A stretch of DNA of 64,000 nucleotides from Prochloron sp965198675 (GTDB lineage: Bacteria; Cyanobacteriota; Cyanobacteriia; Cyanobacteriales; Prochloraceae), in contig OZ240666.1 in NCBI GenBank assembly GCA_965198675.1, positions 3,782,001 to 3,846,000 on the forward strand, in the 5' to 3' direction. The notes beneath the pieces were generated by a model. It searched no databases. It saw only the letters and a list, made by a program, of their open reading frames with translations, and had not been told where the DNA came from. Shown in pieces: positions 17,672 to 25,971 of the stretch (position 1 is the stretch's first letter; every line of letters starts with the position of its first letter). The position numbers and the translations under genes are program-made.

Positions 17672-19035
17672 AACCCGCCGAATAACCTACCGACTCTATC
17701 CAAGCGCGGAAAGCTCACGCAAATTGCACATGGCCCGCAAGATGCACTGCGAGCTATACAATGCCGCCATTGCTAATCGTCAAACTCAATATAAGCGCTT
17801 CGGGCCTGCCCGCGGCATTGATTAATGGCGCGGGTGCGGCTGCACAGGAGCAGGGGTGGATTACTTCGAGCAGCAGAACTCGCTTCCTGCATTTAAAGAG
17901 GGACGCTTACGCGGTTGCTTGCGCAATTGGCCGGAATACAAAGGGCTAGGTTCCCATACTCTGCAAGCAACTTTAAAACGAGTAGATTTTGGTTATCAGC
18001 GCTTTTTTAAGGGTTTAGCAAAATATCCTCGATTCAAAGCAAAACGTCGCTATAGAGGATGGACGTATCCTTGCAGTGCTGGTTGGAAAGTTCACACCAA
18101 TATGGGTGTTAACGGTCAACTTGAGTTGAGACATTTTAAGTCCGGCTCTATCTTTATTCCAATGCGAGGAAAGGCTCGAACTTGGGGCAAACCAACAACT
18201 TGCACTCTAATTTGGAGTAACAATAAATGGTACGCTTCCATCACAGTTAACTGTGTTCCCGAAAGAGAAACCCACCCCCCTTCGCCCCCCTCCCAGGTTC
18301 CCCTCCTGGTTCCCCTCCTGGGAGGGGGTAGGGGTGGGTGGGTAGGGGTGGGTGGGGTTGGGGGGTGGGTTGGCTTAGACTTTGGGTGCAAAGTAGCTAT
18401 AGCTACATCGACCGGAGAGTTTATAGAAGCTCCAAAGTTCCAGGTTAAAGCAGCTCAGAAGGTCAAACAACTTTCTAAACATTTGAGAAGAAAGCGCCGA
18501 CCAGAAAAAAGAAAAACTAGAGCTTCCCGGAGATGGCGCAAGGCGCAAGGTCTAATTAGCAAAGTAAAGCGCAAAGTTGCCAATCAGCGCCACGACTGGT
18601 CTCATAAGGTAGCAGCACAAATCGTTAGCAGTAATAGCTTGGTTGCTACTGAGAAACTCACACCGAAGGTGCCGCCTTTGGCGTCCCTCAAGGGCATGAC
18701 ACGAAAGGGAAAGGGAAAGGGTAAACGGTCTGCATGCCGGCCTCAATCGGTCCCTCTTAGATGTAGCTATTGGCATGACGAAAGATGCCATTAAATACAA
18801 GGTCATTGAGGCGGGTGGTGTTTATTTAGAAGCACCGACACAAAAGTTAAAACCCACTCAAAGATGTGCTAAATGTTGGAAAACTACCAAGAAAACATTG
18901 AGCGAGCGTGTTCATGTTTGTCAGCATTGTGGGCATCAAGAAGATAGGGACATCAATGCAGCTCAAGTAATGTTAGCTTGGGCTAGGGGGCAGGAACTGT
19001 CCTCTTTAGATGGGTCGCGGCGTAGGATGCGTTAG
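17672..19035 (+). pseudogene. TnpB (IS605 family), broken by palindromic insertions and frameshifts
   Basis: The N-terminus starts about 17672 (RRITYRLYPSAESSRKLHMARK), but a GC-rich palindrome inserted after 'NRQTQYKRFG' brings a stop at 17824. The main body is open from 17856 ('DYFEQQNSLPAFKE'). At 18270-18370 a 101-bp G/C-rich element is inserted in frame just before the RuvC-I motif 'GLDFG'. Another small insertion follows 'EKL', and a frameshift near 18735 puts the zinc-ribbon end in another frame (18775-19035: CAKC...CQHCG, 'DRDINAAQVM'). Not functional as read. A typical element right end, with guide-RNA potential, follows to about 19170. Confidence 0.85.
18270..18370. repeat. G/C-skewed palindromic element inserted in frame inside tnpB
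   Basis: ACCCACCCCCC...GGGGGGTGGGT. It adds a Pro-rich then Gly/Trp-rich peptide (PPSPPSQVPLLVPLLGGG...) between 'NCVPERE' and 'GLDFG' without a stop. The same element sits at the same site in the tnpB at 35431. Confidence 0.85.
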
Positions 19036-19276
19036 CTGCCGTTAGGATGTGGTAGCTGCCGTTAGGATTAGCGTAACGCATCCTACCAATTGCGAAAGCA
19101 TGAGGCAACTAGGGGCAAAGAAGCGTCAGAAACGCCAAGCGAGTGCGTAGCGGCTTGGCGTAGTTCATAATAAAATCTATCCATGATCCAGAAGTGTTGA
19201 ATGTTAGAGGGTATCTGTAAAAGAAAGATTAAGGCACGAGACGTTGGAGCATCAAGGCAGTCATCGCGTGATAGCG
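19036..19276. other. Element right end and transposase scrap
   Basis: Contains TAACGCATCCTAC palindromes, the 'GCATGAGGCAACTAGGGGCAA' right-end sequence shared with 36853, and an inverted scrap (about 19209-19264) matching 42545-42600. No gene. Confidence 0.55.
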
Positions 19277-19294
19277 ATCTTGATTCCATATAGC

Positions 19295-19665
19295 TCAATG
19301 AGGTAGTTTTACTTGGAGGATAGCAGCTTGAATGGTATCCAGACGGCTATTTTTACCTAATTCCACAGGTCGGTATTTCTGGGGTGCCCCATAATTGCGA
19401 AGGGTGCGGACTTTTTTAGCGATGGCTTCATCCCTTGTAATGAACATCCCTCCATTTCCAAAGGCCCCAAGATTCTTACTGGGATAAAAGCTGAAACCAG
19501 CAGCCATTCCTTTCCTATTGTACCCGCGCGGTAGCCTTAAACTCTGTCAATGCTTTACCTAAAATAAAGTCTCCCCGTGTCATTACCGTTTGAACTGCTC
19601 GTTCTATCTCTTCCATGAGGGGGTTGATTTTGCCCGGATAGGTCAACAAAAGGAACTTTTGCCAT
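19295..19665 (-). pseudogene. DegT/DnrJ/EryC1/StrS-type aminotransferase remnant
   Basis: An N-terminal piece begins at 19665 (MAKVPFVDLSGQNQP), shifts frame after about 15 codons, continues as 'MEEIERAVQTVMTRGDFILGKALTEF', then jumps over a large deletion to 'AAGFSFYPSKNLGAFGNGGMF' with the PLP-binding Lys motif, and ends at an in-frame stop after 'AAILQVKLPH'. Family members aminate nucleotide sugars. At least one frameshift plus an internal deletion make it a relic. Confidence 0.8.
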
Positions 19666-19685
19666 TGGTTATTCGCTGTTAGTTG

Positions 19686-20567
19686 TTAGTTATTCTTCTT
19701 CGGGTCCAGGGCATCTCGGAGACCGTCCCCGATATAATTAATACTCAGTACGGTGAGAAAGATTGCCAAACCGGGAAAAAGAGCCATGTGAGGAGCGGAT
19801 GTCAGATAATCCTTAGCATCGAAGAGCATTCTGCCCCAAGTGGGTACGTCTGGGGGAAAACCCAAACCTAAAAAGCTGAGAGTAGACTCGGTAATGATAG
19901 CATTACCTACTGCTAGGGTCGCAGCTACAATAACGATACTCAAAACATTGGGGAGGATATGAATCCAGATTAACCTTCCTGGCCTCGCACCTGCTGCCCT
20001 GGCTGCCATGACGAATTCCATTTGGCGGAATTTCAAGAAGCTCCCTCGTACCAGTCGTGCCACGGACATCCAATTTGAGCCACCAATAATCAAGACTATG
20101 AGGACAAAAATACCCAACTCGGGTCCGGCAATGGCTTTAATCCCATCCCGAAACAAATAGACGATCAACAGCAATACAGGTAACTGAGGCAAAGCCAAAA
20201 ACAAGTCAGTCAAACGCATGAGCAAGTTATCCCCTATGCCGCCATAAAAACCAGAAATAGCCCCAATAAAGGTTCCCAATCCAATAGCCACCATCATAGC
20301 TGCCATACCCACAGTCATGGATATTCTGCCCCCGGACAATACCCTGGCCAACTGGTCTTGACCCAAATCATTAGTGCCAAATGGGTGTTCCCAAGAAGGA
20401 GGCAAAGTGGCTTTCGTAAAGTCAATGGTATCAATAGAGGTATGATAAACTAAAGGTCCAAAAACAATACCAAATCCAATTAAAAGCAACACCACCATTC
20501 CCAACATGGCCATTTTATCCTGGCGAAACCGCCCCCATGTCTCCCTAAAACCCTTATCTGTATTCAT
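19686..20567 (-). CDS. Peptide/nickel-type ABC transporter permease (DppC/OppC family)
   Basis: 293 aa. N-terminal 'WGRFRQDKMAMLGMVVLLLI' (OppC_N), then 'HPFGTNDLGQDQLARVLSGGRISMTVG', and the EAA loop 'ARAAGARPGRLIWIHILPN' that contacts the ATPase. About six membrane segments. Partner of the DppB-like permease at 22072-23028 and the binding lipoprotein at 25972-27699, all on the minus strand but separated by unrelated genes. No ATPase gene is in the window. Confidence 0.93.
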   Translation of the reverse strand: MNTDKGFRETWGRFRQDKMAMLGMVVLLLIGFGIVFGPLVYHTSIDTIDFTKATLPPSWEHPFGTNDLGQDQLARVLSGGRISMTVGMAAMMVAIGLGTFIGAISGFYGGIGDNLLMRLTDLFLALPQLPVLLLIVYLFRDGIKAIAGPELGIFVLIVLIIGGSNWMSVARLVRGSFLKFRQMEFVMAARAAGARPGRLIWIHILPNVLSIVIVAATLAVGNAIITESTLSFLGLGFPPDVPTWGRMLFDAKDYLTSAPHMALFPGLAIFLTVLSINYIGDGLRDALDPKKNN

Positions 20568-20576
20568 CAGCGTTCA

Positions 20577-21158
20577 TCATTCCCCCCAAATCTCAGTCAA
20601 ATCCAACTGGAACCCTGGTAAAACGTCCTCACCGGAAACAGTTGTAGGATTTTGTAACACCTCCACATCAATATCAGGACGATACACTTCGACAACTTTG
20701 CGCTTCGGGTCAATTAGCCAACCCAATAATGCCCCATTTGACCTATATTCTGCCATTTTATTCTGAGTTTGTTGTAAGTTATCACTGGGAGAACGTAATT
20801 CCACCACAAAATCTGGACACAGGGGCAAAAATTTCTCTTTTTGTTCTGGAGTGAGGTTATCCCACCGTTCTATTTTAATCCAGGCAGCATCAGGAGAACG
20901 GTTGGCTCCATTGGGAAGCTTAAACCCACCAGAAGAGTCAAAAGCTTTTCCTAGTTTTGTTTTCCGACTCCATAGCTTTAATTGGCAAGTGATATCTGAG
21001 TTGCGGTGGCTCGTAAGTCCTCCTGTAGGTGGCATAATAATCAAATCTCCCTTAGCACTGCGTTCAAACCGCAAATCTGTATGTTTGTGGCACAATGTCC
21101 AAAATTGTTCGTCGGTGACGTGTAATTCCAGTTCCAGGGTAGTAGGTAGATAAATCAT
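20577..21158 (-). CDS. Uma2-family (DUF820) restriction-like nuclease
   Basis: 193 aa. Typical Uma2 layout: 'LHVTDEQFWTLCHKHTDLRFERSAKGDLIIMPPTGG', 'SPDAAWIKIERW' (catalytic Asp), 'FVVELRSPSDN' (the E of the PD-(D/E)XK core) and 'LGWLIDPKRKVVEVYRP'. These proteins have a PD-(D/E)XK fold and are very numerous in cyanobacteria; cellular role unknown. Lies 9 nt upstream of the OppC-like gene, same strand. Confidence 0.92.
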   Translation of the reverse strand: MIYLPTTLELELHVTDEQFWTLCHKHTDLRFERSAKGDLIIMPPTGGLTSHRNSDITCQLKLWSRKTKLGKAFDSSGGFKLPNGANRSPDAAWIKIERWDNLTPEQKEKFLPLCPDFVVELRSPSDNLQQTQNKMAEYRSNGALLGWLIDPKRKVVEVYRPDIDVEVLQNPTTVSGEDVLPGFQLDLTEIWGE

Positions 21159-21243
21159 AGCAAAAACCTCATTCTTTCTCTTCTCTCTGCGTCAAGAGCG
21201 CCTCTGTGGTTAAATAAAACAAATACCCTAAAAGGAGTATTAG

Positions 21244-21993
21244 ATGAGTTTACGTGCCTTAATTTTCGATGTAGATGGAACCCTAGGAGACACAGAAAGA
21301 CATGGACACAGGGTAGCATTTAATCGCGCCTTTGCGGCAGCCGGACTAGACTGGAGTTGGTCAAGTTCTTTCTACGGCGAACTCCTAGCCATTCCTGGTG
21401 GAAAAGAGCGCCTTCACTTTTATATTAACAAATACCATCCTGATTTGAAACCCCCAGAGGATTTAGATCAGTTTATCTTACACCTACACCAGAGCAAAAA
21501 CGAATATTACCGCCAAATACTGGCCACCGAACCTATTCCCTTGCGTCCTGGAGTGAGAAGATTACTCACGGAGAGCTTGTCTGAAGGTATCAGGTTGGCG
21601 ATCGCCTCTACCGCAAATCTTGCCAACATTATTTCCCTCTTAAAATACTCCCTTTCTCCCGAAGCTCCTTCTTGGTTTGAGGTTATTGCTGCGGAAGACA
21701 TAGTGGCAGCAAAAAAGCCCGCCCCAGATATTTACCAATACACCCTAGAAAAGATGGGTTTATCACCCTACGAGTGTCTCGCCTTTGAAGACTCGCCTCA
21801 AGGACTAATGGCTGCTCATAGGGCAGGTTTAAAAACAGTTGTTACAGTGAACGAATACACCAAAAACCACGACTTTCCTGCTGCCGTGTTAGTCTTAGAT
21901 TGTCTTGGGGAACCCGATCAACCCTTTACCGTTCTTGCAGGAAACCCCGGAATGTACTCTTACCTAAATCTATCCCTAGCAAAACATTTATAG
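21244..21993 (+). CDS. HAD-IA family hydrolase (CbbY-like)
   Basis: 249 aa. HAD motif I 'FDVDGTLGDTE', motif II in 'IASTANLANI', the Lys of motif III 'VAAKKPAPDIY', and motif IV 'LAFEDSPQGLMAA'. The large alpha-helical cap between motif I and II is of the beta-phosphoglucomutase/CbbY type. Likely a sugar-phosphate phosphatase or mutase; substrate unknown. Start chosen at ATG 21244 after AAAGGAG. Oriented against its neighbours. Confidence 0.92.
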   Translation: MSLRALIFDVDGTLGDTERHGHRVAFNRAFAAAGLDWSWSSSFYGELLAIPGGKERLHFYINKYHPDLKPPEDLDQFILHLHQSKNEYYRQILATEPIPLRPGVRRLLTESLSEGIRLAIASTANLANIISLLKYSLSPEAPSWFEVIAAEDIVAAKKPAPDIYQYTLEKMGLSPYECLAFEDSPQGLMAAHRAGLKTVVTVNEYTKNHDFPAAVLVLDCLGEPDQPFTVLAGNPGMYSYLNLSLAKHL

Positions 21994-22071
21994 CACGATG
22001 AAAGTTTCACGCAGAGACACAGAGACACAGAGAGGCTGTTGGTAACTGGTAACTGGTAACTGATAACTGTT

Positions 22072-23028
22072 TCAATACTTAACTCTTGGATCCAGCAAAC
22101 CGTAAATCAAATCTGCCACCAAATTCAACCCCACTATTAAGATACCATAGATGAAAGTAATAGCCATTACCACCGGAGTATCACTGCGATAGATAGAGTC
22201 AATTAGCAAAGAGCCAATACCCGGCACCCGAAATATCTGCTCTGTGATTAAAGCACCAGTAAAAATACTGGGAATATCTAAAGCTATGAGGGTCACAACG
22301 GGAATCATACTATTGCGCAAGATATGATTTTTGAGGACAGCAAAGTCATGCAAACCTTTTGCATAAGCAGTGCGGACGTATTCCTGATTTAACTCTTCCA
22401 AAACGGAAGAACGGACGAAACGCATGAGCACTGCGGACTGATACAATGCTAACACACAAATGGGCATAATTGACTGCTTGATTTCCTCGACAAAACTTGC
22501 CCAATCTTTTACTTCTAATGTGCTATTATAGATAAAAGGTAGCCAGTTGAGTTGGACGCTAAAAATGATAATCAATAATAACCCAGTAAAGAAGGTGGGG
22601 AGGGAAAAGCCCAGCAAAGCAAAAGTGGTCACCATTCTGTCTAGGAAAGAATAGCGCTTGATAGCAGAAATAACCCCCAAGGGAAAGGCGATTAAGATGC
22701 TTAAAATGTAAGCGAAACCTACCACCCAGAGAGTGGTGGGTAAACGTTGGAGCAGAAGGTCTAAAACGGGACTGCGACTATTAAAAGAATAGCCCATATC
22801 CCCCCGGATAAATGCCCACCCCCATTTAAGATAACGGATAGGAATGGGTTGGTCTAAACCCAGGGAGCGTCTGATATTTTCTCTCACTTCTGGGGTGAGG
22901 TTGGGGTTGGTAGCAAATTCCCCCATGGGATCCCCGGGAGCTAATGCTAGGATAGCAAAGATGATAATGCTGATAGCAATGAGAGTGGGAATTGAGATAA
23001 GGAGACGTTTGGTTAGATACGATAGCAT
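22072..23028 (-). CDS. Peptide/nickel-type ABC transporter permease (DppB/OppB family)
   Basis: 318 aa from ATG 23028; the longer open frame upstream is hydrophobic repeat-derived sequence. 'MLSYLTKRLLISIPTLIAISIIIFAIL' and 'LAPGDPM' at the N-terminus, 'IRRSLGLDQPIPIRYLKW', the EAA loop 'RTAYAKGLHDFAVLKNHILRNSMIPVV' and a final 'DLIYGLLDPRVKY' are characteristic of DppB/OppB. About six membrane segments. Probably works with the DppC-like protein at 19686 and the binding lipoprotein at 25972. Confidence 0.93.
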   Translation of the reverse strand: MLSYLTKRLLISIPTLIAISIIIFAILALAPGDPMGEFATNPNLTPEVRENIRRSLGLDQPIPIRYLKWGWAFIRGDMGYSFNSRSPVLDLLLQRLPTTLWVVGFAYILSILIAFPLGVISAIKRYSFLDRMVTTFALLGFSLPTFFTGLLLIIIFSVQLNWLPFIYNSTLEVKDWASFVEEIKQSIMPICVLALYQSAVLMRFVRSSVLEELNQEYVRTAYAKGLHDFAVLKNHILRNSMIPVVTLIALDIPSIFTGALITEQIFRVPGIGSLLIDSIYRSDTPVVMAITFIYGILIVGLNLVADLIYGLLDPRVKY

Positions 23029-23376
23029 GGGTAGTAGGGTGGGCATCGCCCACCAATTGAAGAATGAACCGCAGAGACGCTCTTGACGCAGAGAGAAAGA
23101 TAAGAGTAGTCTCGCGCAAAGTCGCAAAGTCGCAAAGGTTAGTGACAAGTTTACTATAAACCCCACACCAGCGCTATAATTGATATTGTAGGTTGGGTTG
23201 AAGAACGAAACCCAACAGCATCAGGACTTGCTTGTTGGGTAACGCTGGCGCTCTACCCAACCTACGGCTGCGGGACGCAAGCGGTTGCTACGCAATCAAA
23301 AAAGATTACATTCTATAAACTCCACACCAGCGCTATAATTGGAGAGGGGTTTTCAGGCAATTATAACAGAAAGGCA
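23029..23376. other. Spacer with cyanobacterial palindromic repeats
   Basis: Contains GCAGAGACGCTCTTGACGCAGAG, 'GTAGGTTGGGTTGAAGAACGAAACCCAACAGC' type fragments and two copies of ACACCAGCGCTATAATTG (about 23166 and 23326). No gene; presumably holds the promoters of both divergent neighbours. Confidence 0.5.
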
Positions 23377-25407
23377 ATGGACGAGCAAGAATTACTTCAG
23401 AAAATTGAGCAGGCTGCCAAAGATAAAGTAACTGAACTAGATCTCAGTGGTAACCAACTTTCAAGCCTACCACCAGAATTAGCAACACTTTCCCACTTGC
23501 AACAGCTATACCTCAGTGACAACGAACTTTCAAGCCTACCGCCGGAATTAGCACAACTCTCCAACTTGCAACAGCTATACCTCAGTAATAACCAACTTTC
23601 AAGCCTACCGCCGGAATTAGCACAACTTTCCAACTTGCAACAGCTATACCTCAGTAATAACCAACTTTCAAGCCTACCGCCGGAATTAGCACAACTGGAT
23701 AATTTGCGAGAGTTATACCTCCATGACAATCCTTTGTCCATTCCCCCAGAAATTTTAGGACCAACATGGGGAGAGGTTAATGATGGCAAACAACCTGCTA
23801 ATTCCCAAACCATTATCCGTTACTACTTTGACCTCATCAATCAACAAATGCTTCCCCTGAAGGAAGCCAAGATGCTCCTCCTGGGGCAAGGCAACGTGGG
23901 GAAAACCTCCCTGGTAAACCAAATCCTCAATGGTAAGTATAACCCCCAGGAAAATAAGACTGACGGCATTAATATTCAGCAGTGGAACGTAGAACAGGTA
24001 GAAACGACTTTCCCTATCAAGGTGAATATTTGGGATTTTGGGGGACAGGAAATCATGCACGCCACCCATCAGTTTTTCCTCACCCACCGCAGCTTGTACC
24101 TGGTAGTGTTAGACTCTCGTTTGAGTGAAGAAGGAAATCGGTTGGAATATTGGCTGAAGCTGATTGACAGCTTTGGGGGCAACTCTCCCATGCTTGTGGT
24201 GGGTAATAAAGTGGATCAACACCCCCTAGACTTAAATAAAACTGGATTGCAACGGAAATATCCCCGCATTAAAGGCTTTGTAGAAACCTCCTGTGCTCAT
24301 GGAGAGGGTATTGAGGAACTGAAAGAACGGATTGCCGAAGAAATAAACAACCTGGAACATGTGGGATGCCTTTTACCTAAGGCTTGGTTTCAGGTGAAGG
24401 CTAAACTGGAAGCCTTGAAACAGGATTATATTTCCTACGACCAATATGTGGTTCTGTGTCAGGAGGAAAAGGTAGAAGAGGAGGAGAGTCAGCACACTTT
24501 GGTAGGCTTTTTACACGATTTGGGTATTGTGGTGAACTTTCAGGATAATCCTCGCCTGGAAGACACCAGTGTTTTGAAACCGGAGTGGGTGACTAACGGG
24601 GTGTACAAGATTTTGAACGATCGCGACCTCATCATAGAACACAAAGGCATCTTAAAGTTGTCCCAATTGCAGCGTATCTTGGATCCGAAGCGTTATCCTC
24701 GTCACAAACACGCCTTTTTGCTGGAACTAATAGAAAAGTTTGAGCTTTGCTTTCCCTTGTTTGATCTACCCAACCACTACCTTATTCCAGATTTGTTACC
24801 TAAAGAGGAAATATATACGGGAGAATGGCAGAATGCCTTGACTTTTGAGTACCATTACAAGGTGTTGCCCAGTAGTATTTTCTCTCGCTTCATGGTGCGG
24901 ATGCATGAGCATATTTACCACAAAACCTATTGGCGTCGGGGCATTGTTTTAGCCTATCAAAACTGCAAAGCACTTGTGAAGTGCGATCGCGAAGACAAGA
25001 ACATTATTATTTCCGTTATTGGTTCCAAAAACCCTCGCCGGAGCTTTCTTAGCCAGATTAGAAGTCAATTTGAAGCCATTCACAAGTCATTCAAGGGGTT
25101 AGAAGTTGAGCCACAAATCCGCTTACCCCATCGCCCAGAACTCCTAATTGATTACCAAGACTTGGTTCACCTAGAAGAAAAAGGTCATAGTAAATGGTAC
25201 TTACCCAAATACGGTGCAGAAATAAACATCAGCGAATTGCTAGATGAATTCGGAGCTGATCGGAGTCGCCTTAAAAAACCTTCCCCTCCAAAATCACCCA
25301 CAAAAACAAGCCAGCGTCAATCATTACCAACCACTCAAGAACAAGAAGCTGCTCGTGTGGCACTAAATAATGTACTTAAAGCCATTGGAGTGTATAGTGG
25401 AAACTGA
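23377..25407 (+). CDS. ROCO-type protein: leucine-rich repeats, Roc GTPase, COR domain
   Basis: 676 aa. Residues 1-125 hold about five 23-residue leucine-rich repeats (LSSLPPELAQLSNLQQLYLS). Roc GTPase: P-loop 'GQGNVGKTS' (about 170-178), G3 'DFGGQE', G4 'NKVD', G5-like 'ETSC'. A COR region follows (about 350-620: 'VLKPEWVTNGVYKIL', 'FELCFPL'), then a Lys/Pro/Ser-rich tail. ROCO proteins are dimeric GTPases; bacterial ones have no settled function. The next gene overlaps its end and encodes a membrane protein, so the two probably act together. Confidence 0.9.
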   Translation: MDEQELLQKIEQAAKDKVTELDLSGNQLSSLPPELATLSHLQQLYLSDNELSSLPPELAQLSNLQQLYLSNNQLSSLPPELAQLSNLQQLYLSNNQLSSLPPELAQLDNLRELYLHDNPLSIPPEILGPTWGEVNDGKQPANSQTIIRYYFDLINQQMLPLKEAKMLLLGQGNVGKTSLVNQILNGKYNPQENKTDGINIQQWNVEQVETTFPIKVNIWDFGGQEIMHATHQFFLTHRSLYLVVLDSRLSEEGNRLEYWLKLIDSFGGNSPMLVVGNKVDQHPLDLNKTGLQRKYPRIKGFVETSCAHGEGIEELKERIAEEINNLEHVGCLLPKAWFQVKAKLEALKQDYISYDQYVVLCQEEKVEEEESQHTLVGFLHDLGIVVNFQDNPRLEDTSVLKPEWVTNGVYKILNDRDLIIEHKGILKLSQLQRILDPKRYPRHKHAFLLELIEKFELCFPLFDLPNHYLIPDLLPKEEIYTGEWQNALTFEYHYKVLPSSIFSRFMVRMHEHIYHKTYWRRGIVLAYQNCKALVKCDREDKNIIISVIGSKNPRRSFLSQIRSQFEAIHKSFKGLEVEPQIRLPHRPELLIDYQDLVHLEEKGHSKWYLPKYGAEINISELLDEFGADRSRLKKPSPPKSPTKTSQRQSLPTTQEQEAARVALNNVLKAIGVYSGN

Positions 25408-25885
25408 ACCTACTAATGAACAAGAGCAAAACCAGTCTTCTACTTCCCCAGAAGTCCCGGAAGAACAACAAGATAAACTAAAGGTCGTTGAAACTGAAAT
25501 TGTCCGTAATGAATCCCAATATCCAGAAACATCATCCACAAGAGAAACTACTCCTTCTTCAACCGATCCAAATGTTATCCAGTCCTGGATCCTGCAATCC
25601 CTCAGCGAACGGGTTCCCGAAGAACATATAGACAAACTGCTTAGTAAATCATTAGATCAGTACCATGAACGTCAAAAACTGATTGAAGAAAACAAATACA
25701 AGGTTGAAAACAATAAATATAACGTTACCAGATTCTCCATTGGAGCCTTGATTGTCATGGTCATCATTGTTTTGGGTTATGCTGCTTTTACGAAAGATAA
25801 AATCCTAGCGGATAAAGTTTTTACCTACATTTTTGGCACCGGCACTGGCGCAGGCTTGGCGACTGCGTTGAACCGTCGCAAGTGA
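25397..25885 (+). CDS. Small membrane protein overlapping the ROCO gene
   Basis: 162 aa if translation starts at GTG 25397, an 11-nt overlap with the ROCO stop. Acidic, Glu/Gln/Thr-rich N-terminal half (ETEPTNEQEQNQSSTSPEVP), a short helix-rich part (VIQSWILQSLSERVPEEHIDKLLSKSLDQ), one clear membrane segment (FSIGALIVMVIIVLGYAAF, about residues 106-124), and a Gly-rich end that may form a second hydrophobic stretch (YIFGTGTGAGLATAL). Family not recognised. Translational coupling suggests it anchors, or is a target of, the ROCO protein. Confidence 0.75.
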   Translation: METEPTNEQEQNQSSTSPEVPEEQQDKLKVVETEIVRNESQYPETSSTRETTPSSTDPNVIQSWILQSLSERVPEEHIDKLLSKSLDQYHERQKLIEENKYKVENNKYNVTRFSIGALIVMVIIVLGYAAFTKDKILADKVFTYIFGTGTGAGLATALNRRK

Positions 25886-25971
25886 TAGTGGTTGTCTCGC
25901 GCAAAGACGCAAAGACGCAAAGGATGGATAAGAGATAATAACTCATCCTCTTCATCTGCGTTAATCCGCGT

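Noticed and set aside
23397..24087. Minus-strand ORFs inside the ROCO gene
   Set aside because: Antisense shadows of the LRR repeats and the GTPase domain.
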